Position numbers and translations under genes: made by a program. Positions 24,531 to 32,689 of a stretch of DNA of 37,490 bases are shown here, piece after piece; position 1 is the stretch's first letter, and each line of letters begins with the position of its first letter. The stretch is from DASSKW01 sp035690065 (GTDB lineage Bacteria; Pseudomonadota; Gammaproteobacteria; Natronospirales; REEB76): assembly GCA_035690065.1 (NCBI GenBank), contig DASSKW010000003.1, forward strand, positions 1-37,490, read 5' to 3'. Under the pieces are notes generated by a model. That model was not told the origin of the DNA and made no database searches. It saw only the letters and a list, made by a program, of their open reading frames with translations.

Positions 24531-25468
24531 AACGCATCCTGGTCATAGCCACTTATGCACTGCTGTTGCTGCTAGGAACCGTGGCAACATTCTCGCTGAT
24601 GACGTTGACCGCCAGCAGCGCTTACGCTGCCGATACCGGCAGCTCGATCAACGAGACCCGCACTGCCAAGGCCAACGGCACGATCTGGGTGCACAACCTG
24701 GCCGGTTCTGTGAAGATCCGGGGCTGGGACAAGGATGAAGTACGGGTCACGGGCACGCTCGGTGCCGGCAGCAAACGTCTGGACATTACCGACGATGACG
24801 GCGGCATCGACATTCGGGTGGTACTGCCGGAGCATTCCAATCGGAATGTGGAAGGCTCCGATCTGATCATCGACGTGCCGAAAGCCAGCCGCATCACCGT
24901 CGGTACGGTGAGTGCCGACATCGAAGCGAGTCAGGTCAATGGTACTGCCAACCTGAAAAGCGTGAGCGGTGACGTAAAACTCGATTCCCTCGACAGCGAC
25001 ATCGCCGCCTCGTCGGTAAGTGGTAACGTCGATATCGTCGGCTCGGCACCGAACGCACATATCAATGCGCATGGCATCAGCAATGAAGTCAGGGTCAGTG
25101 GCGTGGATGGCGACCTGCAGGCGGAAAGCATCAGCGGCACGGTCAAGGTATTCGGCAAGAACCGTCTGAGTCGGGCTCAACTCAGTTCGACCTCGGGTAA
25201 CGTGGAGTTCACCGCCGAACTGACCAGGGGCGGCAGCTATACCTTCAACAGCACCAGCGGTAATGTCGAAGTATCGTTCCCCAAGACCCCGGATGCCCGT
25301 TTCGATATCTCCACCTTCAGCGGTAACATCGACAACAGCTTCGGGCCCAAACCTCAACGCATCAGTGAATACGGCCCCGGCGAGGAACTGCACTTCACCA
25401 GCGGCACCGGTAGTGCGCAGGTCAACGCCCGTACCTTGAGCGGCAATATCAACTTGCGCACACAGTAA
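24527..25468 (+). CDS. DUF4097-type secreted beta-repeat protein
   Basis: A 313-residue protein with an N-terminal signal segment (ILVIATYALLLLLGTVATFS to about residue 35). The rest is a repeated beta pattern centred on SG-[ND/T]-V: SVSGDVKL, SVSGNVDI, SISGTVKV, STSGNVEF, STSGNVEV, TFSGNIDN and TLSGNINL. This is the DUF4097 (adhesin-like, LiaX-related) beta-solenoid signature. Its ATG overlaps the stop of the anti-sigma-like gene. Proteins of this type often sit beside envelope-stress regulators; the function here is not known. It is likely periplasmic or surface-associated. Confidence 0.88.
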   Translation: MKRILVIATYALLLLLGTVATFSLMTLTASSAYAADTGSSINETRTAKANGTIWVHNLAGSVKIRGWDKDEVRVTGTLGAGSKRLDITDDDGGIDIRVVLPEHSNRNVEGSDLIIDVPKASRITVGTVSADIEASQVNGTANLKSVSGDVKLDSLDSDIAASSVSGNVDIVGSAPNAHINAHGISNEVRVSGVDGDLQAESISGTVKVFGKNRLSRAQLSSTSGNVEFTAELTRGGSYTFNSTSGNVEVSFPKTPDARFDISTFSGNIDNSFGPKPQRISEYGPGEELHFTSGTGSAQVNARTLSGNINLRTQ

Positions 25469-25483
25469 CGATTTCCGGGGGAT

Positions 25484-25507
25484 CCGGCCTCTGCGGGCAG
25501 AGGCCGG
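25484..25507 (+). terminator. Strong GC hairpin after the DUF4097 gene
   Basis: Eleven-base arms (25484-25494 and 25497-25507) with a nominal two-base gap form a near-perfect inverted repeat 15 bases after the stop. No T run follows, so it may be a Rho-assisted end, an mRNA-stabilising hairpin or a small repeat rather than a classical terminator. Confidence 0.45.
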
Positions 25508-25630
25508 GTCAATCGAGCCCTGCCACGCCCGCTGCCAAAGCTCATTATCGAAAAATATCCTCCGGGACCTGCAACTATTCCGGTACCACAGGCATCCCAT
25601 CACTAACGTCTTCCATCACAGAGTCTCCGC

Positions 25631-27832
25631 ATGCGCTCAGCCCATAACACATGCCTCATCCTGTGCGGTCTTTATCTGGCATTTTTCTGCCTGCAGAATG
25701 CCCGGTCGGAGCCGGTGACACCCAGGGTCACGGCGCAACCGGTGACCAGCCCCATCCATCTGGATGGAAAATTGGATGAACCTGCATGGCAGCATGCCGG
25801 TGTGATCGAGGACCTGACCCAGCAGAGCCCCCATCCCGGTGCGCCCACGCCTTATCACACGAAGATCCTGTTGCTGCACGACGGTCACACGCTTTATATG
25901 GGCGTGATCGCCGATGACCCCGAGCCGTCGAAGATCGCCACCCACACTCTGGTGCGCGACGGCGATCAGAGCAACGACGATTACGTAGCGTTCGTGATCG
26001 ACAGTTTTGGTACCCGACGCGTGGCGTATATCTTCCAGGTCAATGCGGCCGGCGCCATGGCGGATGGCCTGCTCTCGCCGACACCCGCCATCAACAGCAA
26101 CAATGGTGTGGATTACAACTGGGACGGTATCTGGAAAGCAGCGGTCACGCGCAATGCTCACGGCTGGGTCGCGGAGATCGCCATCGATACCCGCAGTCTT
26201 CAATTCGGGCACGGCGTCACCGCCTGGGGTTTCAATATCACGCGGAATGTGCCGCGCGATCTGCTGACACTCAACTGGTCCGGCACCACACTGGATTCCT
26301 CGGTCCTCAATCTGCAACGCGAGGGTACGCTCGGCGGCGTGCAGGGTCTGCAACAGGGACAGGGCTGGGATTTCCAGCCCTACGGGCTCGCCCGATACCA
26401 GACTGGCAGCGGCAGTACCAGCAATACCGGTTTCGATCTCAAATACAATTTCAGTCCGTCGCTGGCCGGTCTGTTCACATACCACACCGATTTTGCAGAA
26501 GCTGAAGCCGATCAACAGCAGATCAACACCGGCCGTTTCCCATTATCCTTCCCCGAGAAACGCCAATTCTTCCTGCAAGGCTCGAACCTGCTGAGTTTCG
26601 GTTACAAACTCGGCAATGTTTCCAGTTTCATCCCCTATTATTCGCGCAGTATCGGCCTGGTGAATGGCGCGCCTGTCCCGCTCGACGAAGGGATCAAACT
26701 CATCGGCCAGTCAGACAGCGGTTCGCTGGCGCTGCTGGACACGCAGATGGCCGGCACCGGAGTATCCGACGCCACCAATCTGTTCGTCGGGCGTGGCACA
26801 TGGAATCCCGACCAGAATCTGCAACTCGGTACGTTGGTGACCAATGGTGACCCTTCCGGTTTGGGCGACAACAGCTTCGTCGGCACCGATGCATTGTGGA
26901 AGACCGCCGAGTTTGCCGGCGACAAGAACCTTTATCTTTCGGCATGGGGCGCACGTTCCAGTGGCGATCTGCCGAGTGGTAACGTCAATGGTTATGGCGC
27001 AGGTATCGAATTCCCCAATGACCGCTGGTACGCGATCGCGCAGGTCAATGTGTTCGGCGACGCGCTCGATCCGGGGATCGGCTTCCTGCCGCGTCCCGGT
27101 ACCCGACAGTACTACAGCGAACTCTCGTTCAATCCACGGCCCGCCGCGGACAGCTGGTTCAACTGGGTGCATCGTTTCTGGTTCGATGGTCATTACAGTG
27201 AAGTGGATGGTTTCGGCCCGCAGGACGGCGGCAAACAGAGTTCCGAGTGGTGGTTCGGCCCGCAGATGCTGGCTGAGAACGGCTGGTACTGGGAGTTCGA
27301 CGTGTATCAGGATTTCGATGCGCCGCCACAGCCATTCGACCTGGCGGAAGGTATCACCGTGCCTGCCGGTAACTACACCTGGAACCGCCGGCGGCTGGTG
27401 TTCAATTCACCCAGCGCACTGCCGTTCGTGTTTCAATTCATCGATTCACAGGGCGGCTATTATTCCGGTACCGCACAGCATCCGGGAGTCTATTTGAACT
27501 GGAATCTGCCGTCCGGAAAATTGCAGCTCAATGCATCACAGGAATGGTTCTTCGCTTACTTGCCGCAGGGGAATTTCATCACCCGCCTGTCCACGCTCGG
27601 CGGCACTTGGTCGTTCACGCCTGATTTCTATATCGCGGAGTTTGCACAATATACCAACGGCATACCCGGCGTGAGCATCAACACGCGGCTGCGCTGGATC
27701 GTGGGCGACGCCAGCAACATCTACCTGGTCTGGAATCACGGCCTGGTGACCGAGACCACCGGCCTCGGCCAGCCGGTGGTCAGTCAGGGGAATGAAGTCA
27801 TGCTCAAGGTGCAGTGGGATTTTCGTGGTTGA
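25631..27832 (+). CDS. CBM9-like / DUF5916 outer-membrane protein
   Basis: A 733-residue exported protein with signal peptide (CLILCGLYLAFFCLQNARS). A family 9 carbohydrate-binding-like domain follows (about 35-230: HLDGKLDEPAWQHAG, LLHDGHTLYMGVIADDPEPS, FVIDSFGTRRVAYIFQVNAA, GWVAEIAIDTRSLQF). The C-terminal DUF5916 region has FPEKRQFFLQGSNLLSFGYK, FIPYYSRSIGL and many alternating aromatic strands ending in KVQWDFRG, consistent with an outer-membrane barrel. The ligand is unknown. It follows the sigma/anti-sigma/DUF4097 group by 162 bases and could be a separate unit. The last 29 bases overlap the convergent protease gene. Confidence 0.88.
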   Translation: MRSAHNTCLILCGLYLAFFCLQNARSEPVTPRVTAQPVTSPIHLDGKLDEPAWQHAGVIEDLTQQSPHPGAPTPYHTKILLLHDGHTLYMGVIADDPEPSKIATHTLVRDGDQSNDDYVAFVIDSFGTRRVAYIFQVNAAGAMADGLLSPTPAINSNNGVDYNWDGIWKAAVTRNAHGWVAEIAIDTRSLQFGHGVTAWGFNITRNVPRDLLTLNWSGTTLDSSVLNLQREGTLGGVQGLQQGQGWDFQPYGLARYQTGSGSTSNTGFDLKYNFSPSLAGLFTYHTDFAEAEADQQQINTGRFPLSFPEKRQFFLQGSNLLSFGYKLGNVSSFIPYYSRSIGLVNGAPVPLDEGIKLIGQSDSGSLALLDTQMAGTGVSDATNLFVGRGTWNPDQNLQLGTLVTNGDPSGLGDNSFVGTDALWKTAEFAGDKNLYLSAWGARSSGDLPSGNVNGYGAGIEFPNDRWYAIAQVNVFGDALDPGIGFLPRPGTRQYYSELSFNPRPAADSWFNWVHRFWFDGHYSEVDGFGPQDGGKQSSEWWFGPQMLAENGWYWEFDVYQDFDAPPQPFDLAEGITVPAGNYTWNRRRLVFNSPSALPFVFQFIDSQGGYYSGTAQHPGVYLNWNLPSGKLQLNASQEWFFAYLPQGNFITRLSTLGGTWSFTPDFYIAEFAQYTNGIPGVSINTRLRWIVGDASNIYLVWNHGLVTETTGLGQPVVSQGNEVMLKVQWDFRG

Positions 27833-30650
27833 CGTCGGGAACCGTCTGCAACATCCGGCGTGTCCAACCCTGATCGCCATGCACTATTTCATACGTCGGC
27901 CAATAACGCAGATCGAGTTTCAGGGTGATGACCTGAGTCTGTCCGTCCCAACTGGTGACGCCCAGACGTACCGTATCGCCGTCCCTGAATGCGCGGGAAG
28001 CCTCGATGAAACTGTCCATATCCGGCGTCGCCTGTCCGTCGATGGAGACGATACGTAATCCGGGCGACAACCCGTAGCGACTCGCAGGCGAACCATAATT
28101 GTAATAACCGACCAGCAAGCCGTCTTCCGGGATACTGCGTTGTGCGGCAGCACCATGCTGCGGTTTTTGCAGCAAGGCACCGGCCCACACCAGGACCCGT
28201 TGCGTACCCTGCCCATCCAGCGCCACGGTCGGCACCCGGAGCGTGATGACACTGCCATCACGCAACAAGGTAAGTTTCAATTCGGGACGCTGACTCACTC
28301 TCTCGACCGCACGGAAACTCACTGCCGGTTGTCCATCCAGTGCCAACAACAGATCGCCGGTCTGCAACAGTTTCGCCGCCGGCGTACCGGCCGTGAGCCG
28401 CGCCACTGCCAACGCCTGGCGCCGACCCGGTTCGGCCGCTTCCAGTTTACTGATCCAGGTATCCGGCAGGCCGAGCTTCCGCGCCTGGGACAAGGCGACG
28501 GGATAGAACTCCACATCCAGCGTGCGCAGCGGCTCCCGGCCTTCGCTGTCGACGATACGGATCGTGTCGCGCACCACCTCCGCCGGGATGCCGCGCTGCA
28601 CTTCCTGGGTCTGGCCCTTGTTGTCCTGATAGGCGAAGCCGGCCCACAGTGCGGTGACCTGCCCGGCACGATCGGTCAACACGCCGGTGACGTTGGCCGG
28701 CGCATTCGCCAGACTCAATACTTCAAGATTGGTATCGCGGAAACTGAACGTACGCGAGAGCGGGAACACCACCGGATCGATCGATGCGACGCGGCTCTCC
28801 TGACTGGTCAGGGTATCGTCCGGCTGGAAGCCGGTCAGCCAGACAGTGTCACCGGGCTGCGCGCGCCGCCCACTGAACCTGATCGCCCTGACCGGTGTGT
28901 TGCCGATCAGTTTCGGATCGTACTGCAGCATCACCAGATCGTGCAGCGGATTCACATAGCGGACTTGCGCCGGGATCTCCAGTGAACCGGCGAACGTCAG
29001 TCGCACATCGCCCATCGCGACTGGCACCGTATCGCGATCGGTGATCACCAGTCCGTGCCTGGCATCCACGATCACACCGGTGCCGACATAATGGGTCTCG
29101 CCGACACCATCCACCGGATACGGCATGTCGAAATTGACATAGACCAGCGACGGCGCGAGTGTCTTCATGCGCGGATCGTCGTACTGCGGAAAACTCACAC
29201 TGGCGGGTGCAGGCGCCACGCGGGGAGGCGGTGGCGGCAACGCGGTGCAGGGCCAGACGCCGGTGGCATCATTGCGATGGCAGCGCTGCGCCGGAAACCA
29301 GCGCCGGTCCACGGTCACGATCGCGAGATTGGTGTGTCCGCTGTTGGCAAGACTGAAATAACGCACGACGGCATGCGCACGATCCGGCAAGCGGGTCAGC
29401 ACGCGCTGGAATTCGTCCAGGTCATGTACTTGCACGCCGTCGAGACTGGTGATGACACTGGCACGGCCGATTCCGGCGGTACCGAACACATAACCCGGGT
29501 TGGCAACATATACCCCCTGCGCCGGCACGTTATAGTTGCGCGCCTGTTGATAGGAAAGATCGTTCAGCACTCCACCACCGAATTCCAGATAACTCGCAGG
29601 CGTGATGTCGTCAAGGTCCTGTACCTTTACCTGTACCGAGAGCGGCTTCCCGCTGCGGACCAGTTTCAATTCCAGCGTCTTGCCGACCGACTGATCGAGG
29701 ATCTGTTCCAGCGGCACGAAACTCGAGATGTCGGCGCCCGCTACGGACAACAGGATGTCGCCGGCCTGCAATTTTCCATCGCATGGCCCACCAGGTACGA
29801 CCTGGGTCACGACCAGCAGGCCGGTAGCCTGCGGATGCTGGCTGCGTAACGTCGCCTCGGTATCTCCCGGCAAGCCCAATCGTTCCAGGCCGTCGTAATA
29901 TTCATGATGAAACAGGGTCTGCAGGGTCCCGCGACTGACCGGCTCACCGCGTTCGATCAGTTCCAGTGCGCGCTCGACCCGATCCAGCGGCAGGAAATAA
30001 CTCGACGAGGCATCGTTGCGTGCGCCGGCATTCAAGGCGATCACGTTGCCGTCGATGTTGATCACCGGTGAACCCGATGAACCGCCGGTAGTGCCGGACA
30101 CCGCCTGAAAATAGAAGGTGTTGAAGTCGCTGTAATTGCCGGCGCCGTAATTCGGTGCGTCCCGGTCGGTGCGTGCCAGCGTCCCGGAGAGGATGGATTG
30201 CTGCTCGCCGGCATCGTTGCCGATGATCCGGATGTCCTCACCGACGCGCGCTTCACCCGGCGCGAGTTTCAGCGAGACCGGCTGGATATATTTCAGCGCT
30301 TTGGGATCGTACTGATAGAAACCGAAATCATGCACCGGATCGCGGTACAGCGGCTTGAGCGTCACCACTTCGTGATCCTGAAATACCGCTTCCGCCACTA
30401 CCGGGCCGGGCGTAACCACATGCCGGTTGGTAAGGATGATGCCGCGCTTGGCATCCACCACGAAACCGGTCGCCTGACCGGTCAGGTTCCATTCCGTATC
30501 GAACGCGCGCGTGGCATCCACGCGGATCGACACAACCGAGGGCGAGACCCGCGCCAGCGTGGCGGTCCACTGCTGCTCATCATTGGAAGCGGCAAACACG
30601 GTACCTGCGGCCAACAGCCACAGACAGGATACGAGGAGGATTTTTTTCAT
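27804..30650 (-). CDS. Exported tandem trypsin-like protease with four PDZ-like domains (Nma111/Deg7 architecture)
   Basis: From the ATG at 30648-30650 the product is about 948 residues with signal peptide KKILLVSCLWLLAAGTVFA. The first protease domain has an intact triad: H77 in ILTNRHVV, D108 in RDPVHDFG, and S192 in GGSSGSPVIN. PDZ-like regions follow near 275-345 and 365-450. A proline-rich linker (about 470-482) leads to a second protease-like domain (about 500-690) that is degenerate. There His is replaced by Asp (VITDRDT, near 539) and the Ser motif by NVTGVLT. Two more PDZ-like regions (about 705-810 and 815-920) end in RYWPTYEI. The sequence blocks resemble eukaryotic Nma111 and plant Deg7. 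It is likely a periplasmic quality-control protease. The frame remains open upstream, but the ATG gives the signal peptide. Confidence 0.88.
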   Translation of the reverse strand: MKKILLVSCLWLLAAGTVFAASNDEQQWTATLARVSPSVVSIRVDATRAFDTEWNLTGQATGFVVDAKRGIILTNRHVVTPGPVVAEAVFQDHEVVTLKPLYRDPVHDFGFYQYDPKALKYIQPVSLKLAPGEARVGEDIRIIGNDAGEQQSILSGTLARTDRDAPNYGAGNYSDFNTFYFQAVSGTTGGSSGSPVINIDGNVIALNAGARNDASSSYFLPLDRVERALELIERGEPVSRGTLQTLFHHEYYDGLERLGLPGDTEATLRSQHPQATGLLVVTQVVPGGPCDGKLQAGDILLSVAGADISSFVPLEQILDQSVGKTLELKLVRSGKPLSVQVKVQDLDDITPASYLEFGGGVLNDLSYQQARNYNVPAQGVYVANPGYVFGTAGIGRASVITSLDGVQVHDLDEFQRVLTRLPDRAHAVVRYFSLANSGHTNLAIVTVDRRWFPAQRCHRNDATGVWPCTALPPPPPRVAPAPASVSFPQYDDPRMKTLAPSLVYVNFDMPYPVDGVGETHYVGTGVIVDARHGLVITDRDTVPVAMGDVRLTFAGSLEIPAQVRYVNPLHDLVMLQYDPKLIGNTPVRAIRFSGRRAQPGDTVWLTGFQPDDTLTSQESRVASIDPVVFPLSRTFSFRDTNLEVLSLANAPANVTGVLTDRAGQVTALWAGFAYQDNKGQTQEVQRGIPAEVVRDTIRIVDSEGREPLRTLDVEFYPVALSQARKLGLPDTWISKLEAAEPGRRQALAVARLTAGTPAAKLLQTGDLLLALDGQPAVSFRAVERVSQRPELKLTLLRDGSVITLRVPTVALDGQGTQRVLVWAGALLQKPQHGAAAQRSIPEDGLLVGYYNYGSPASRYGLSPGLRIVSIDGQATPDMDSFIEASRAFRDGDTVRLGVTSWDGQTQVITLKLDLRYWPTYEIVHGDQGWTRRMLQTVPDVNHENPTAP

Positions 30651-30677
30651 GACGGTCCCGGCTTGGATGATGACCCG

Positions 30678-30683
30678 ATTATA
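30678..30683 (-). promoter_or_regulatory. Consensus -10 for the tandem protease gene
   Basis: On the minus strand TATAAT sits 27 bases before the ATG, in the 55-base gap after the PfkB-family gene. The -35 region is poor. A short untranslated leader of about 20 bases is expected. It suggests that the protease is transcribed independently of the kinase gene. Confidence 0.5.
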
Positions 30684-30705
30684 GGCCGGGCAACGCCTGG
30701 AATAT

Positions 30706-31638
30706 TTACAGCGTGTATCCGAATGCAGCCTCGAAGCGGGTTGCAAATTCAGGGTGCGTGAACCGATGGTTCTGGGTGCCACGCGACGCGATCTTGATCG
30801 CACCCAGCAGCGAAGCGATGTGCCCGGTCGTTTCCATGTCCCGGCCGTTCATGATCCCGTACAACAAACCCGCACGATAGGCATCGCCACAACCGGTGGG
30901 ATCGAGGGTCGCATCGGGTTTCGCCGCAGGGATATCGAGACGGCGTCCCTGCGTGTAGATCACCGAACCCTTGCCGCCCCAGGTCACGATCAGCGCATTG
31001 ACGCGTTCGGCGATCTGATATGCGGTCAAGCCGGTCTTGCGTTCCAGCACCTGCATCTCGTAATCGTTGACCACCACCCAGTCCGCCAGTTCGATGAAGT
31101 TGTTGAGTTCCTCGCCCGAGAACAACGGCAGGCCCTGGCCCGGATCGAAGATGAACGGCACGCCCGCGGCGCTGAACTCGCTGGCATGCTTCAACATGCC
31201 GTCGCGTCCGTCCGGCGCCACGATACCGAGCGTGATACCGGCGTTCCGCGGTACAGATTGCGTGTGCGCATGATCCATGGCACCGGGATGAAAGGCCGTG
31301 ATCTGGTTATCGGCGATATCGGTAGTGATGAACGCCTGCGCGGTGAAGGTCTCCGGCACTTCCTTTATATACTTGCGGCTGACGCCGTGCGCATCCATCC
31401 ATTCCGCGTACGGACGGAAATCGGTGCCCACCGTCGCCATCGGCGCTCCTTCACCGCCCAGCAGTTTGAGATTGTAGGCGATGTTGCCGGCGCAACCGCC
31501 GTATTCGCGGCGCATCTGCGGTACCTGGAAACACACATTCAGGATATGGATCTTGTCCGGCAGGATGTGATCCTTGAACAGCTCCGGAAACACCATGATG
31601 GTGTCATACGCCATCGAACCGCAGATCAGTGCCGACAT
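30706..31638 (-). CDS. PfkB-family carbohydrate/nucleoside kinase (adenosine-kinase-like)
   Basis: A 310-residue ribokinase-fold enzyme. The N-terminal substrate region has REYGGCAGNIAYNLKLLGG, like the GG motif of PfkB family signature 1. Signature 2 is TLDPTGCGDAYRAGLLYGIM with the catalytic Asp. VIVTWGGKGSVIY-like sequence precedes it. Bacterial homologues are often labelled adenosine kinase, but substrate cannot be assigned securely. A strong GGAGAAGG precedes the ATG. It lies 15 bases downstream of dgkA, and the tpx-dgkA-pfkB order suggests one transcript. Confidence 0.87.
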   Translation of the reverse strand: MSALICGSMAYDTIMVFPELFKDHILPDKIHILNVCFQVPQMRREYGGCAGNIAYNLKLLGGEGAPMATVGTDFRPYAEWMDAHGVSRKYIKEVPETFTAQAFITTDIADNQITAFHPGAMDHAHTQSVPRNAGITLGIVAPDGRDGMLKHASEFSAAGVPFIFDPGQGLPLFSGEELNNFIELADWVVVNDYEMQVLERKTGLTAYQIAERVNALIVTWGGKGSVIYTQGRRLDIPAAKPDATLDPTGCGDAYRAGLLYGIMNGRDMETTGHIASLLGAIKIASRGTQNHRFTHPEFATRFEAAFGYTL

Positions 31639-31653
31639 CCACCTTCTCCCAAA

Positions 31654-32019
31654 TCAGTGAATCAGGATCAACGCCCAACTCAAGGCTGCGGCGACCAGTG
31701 CGATCATCACCGCAGCGGAACCGAGATCCTTGGCCAGGCCGGACAACGCATGGTGCTCGGTGCCGATGCGATCCACTGCGACTTCGAGGCCGGTGTTGAG
31801 CAGTTCGACGATCAGCACCAACAACACCGAGAGACACAGGATCGCCCGTTCCACGCCGGTTCGACCGAGCCAGATGCCGAGCGGGATCAGCACTGCGAGA
31901 CCAATCAATTCAAGCCGGACCGCCTCTTCTTTCCGCACCGCCCACCCCAGCGCCCTGATACCGACCCGGGTCGCGCGCAGCAGACGCTCAAAACCGGACA
32001 GGTTGTCGTGTGACGGCAC
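31654..32019 (-). CDS. dgkA: Diacylglycerol kinase DgkA
   Basis: A 121-residue inner-membrane kinase with three hydrophobic helices. The DgkA signature is VELLNTGLEVAVDRIG, followed by LSGLAKDLGSAAVMIAL. It phosphorylates diacylglycerol released by osmoregulated glucan or LPS modification back to phosphatidate. The start is GTG at 32017-32019, preceded by ACAGGGT and 12 bases after the tpx stop. Length and motifs match the E. coli-type enzyme. Confidence 0.95.
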   Translation of the reverse strand: MPSHDNLSGFERLLRATRVGIRALGWAVRKEEAVRLELIGLAVLIPLGIWLGRTGVERAILCLSVLLVLIVELLNTGLEVAVDRIGTEHHALSGLAKDLGSAAVMIALVAAALSWALILIH

Positions 32020-32031
32020 TACCCTGTCCGC

Positions 32032-32532
32032 TCAGCCGAGTGCCTTGAGGGCTTTCTCGTAATCCGGTTCGTGCGCGATCTCCGGCACCATCTCGCTGTA
32101 GACAACCTTGTTGTCGGCGTCCAGTACCACCACCGCGCGGGCAGTGATGCCGGCAAGCGGACCGTCCTTGAGCAGCACGCCGTAATCGTCGGCGAACTTC
32201 TGGCCACGCATCAGCGACAGCGGCACCACGTTGTCGAGATGTTCGTTGCCGCAGAAGCGGCCCATCGCAAACGGCAGATCGGCTGAGATCACCAGGATCA
32301 CCGTATCACTATGCGCCTTGGCATGATCGTTGAACTTCTTGGTCGACAACGCGCACACCGGCGTATCGAGGCTCGGTACGATGTTCAGCAACTTCTTCTT
32401 GCCCTTGAAATCGGCCAGCGAGACGTCCTTGAGATCCTTGTTGACCAGCTTGAAATCAGGCGCCTTGCTGCCGATTTTCGGCAGATCGCCGCTGGTGTGG
32501 ATGGGATTTCCCTTCAATGTGATATTCGCCAT
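32032..32532 (-). CDS. tpx: Thiol peroxidase Tpx
   Basis: An atypical two-cysteine peroxiredoxin of 166 residues. The peroxidatic Cys60 is in IVPSLDTPVCALSTKKF and the resolving Cys94 in MGRFCGNEHLDNV, matching the family spacing. It reduces organic hydroperoxides using thioredoxin. AAGGAG lies nine bases before the ATG. It appears first in the tpx-dgkA-pfkB group, with a 157-base gap from the gcvP stop. Confidence 0.97.
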   Translation of the reverse strand: MANITLKGNPIHTSGDLPKIGSKAPDFKLVNKDLKDVSLADFKGKKKLLNIVPSLDTPVCALSTKKFNDHAKAHSDTVILVISADLPFAMGRFCGNEHLDNVVPLSLMRGQKFADDYGVLLKDGPLAGITARAVVVLDADNKVVYSEMVPEIAHEPDYEKALKALG

Positions 32533-32591
32533 GACTGAATCTCCTTAAATGTGACGGATGCCGAGAGGATCGTACCCCTTTTACATCCTTG

Positions 32592-32612
32592 CTTCTCCCG
32601 CAACAGGAGAAG
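32592..32612. repeat. Inverted repeat resembling an interspersed REP-like element
   Basis: CTTCTCC at 32592-32598 and GGAGAAG at 32606-32612 flank a 7-base loop in the tpx-gcvP gap. Sequences of the type CTTCTCC-loop-GGAGAAG are common small repeats in Xanthomonas-like genomes. There is no T run on either strand at the right place for a terminator. Only one copy is seen here. Confidence 0.4.
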
Positions 32613-32662
32613 GGACAAAAACCGCGCCAATTATGGCCGCGTATGAATTTCCAGCCGCCCGG

Positions 32663-32688
32663 AAAGCAAAAGCACCCTCAGAGGTGGC
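32663..32688 (-). terminator. Possible terminator after gcvP
   Basis: On the minus strand, directly after the gcvP stop, a short imperfect hairpin (arms within 32672-32688, with a bulge) is followed by TTTTGCTTT. The stem is weak, so this is a tentative call. Confidence 0.35.
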
Positions 32689-32689
32689 G

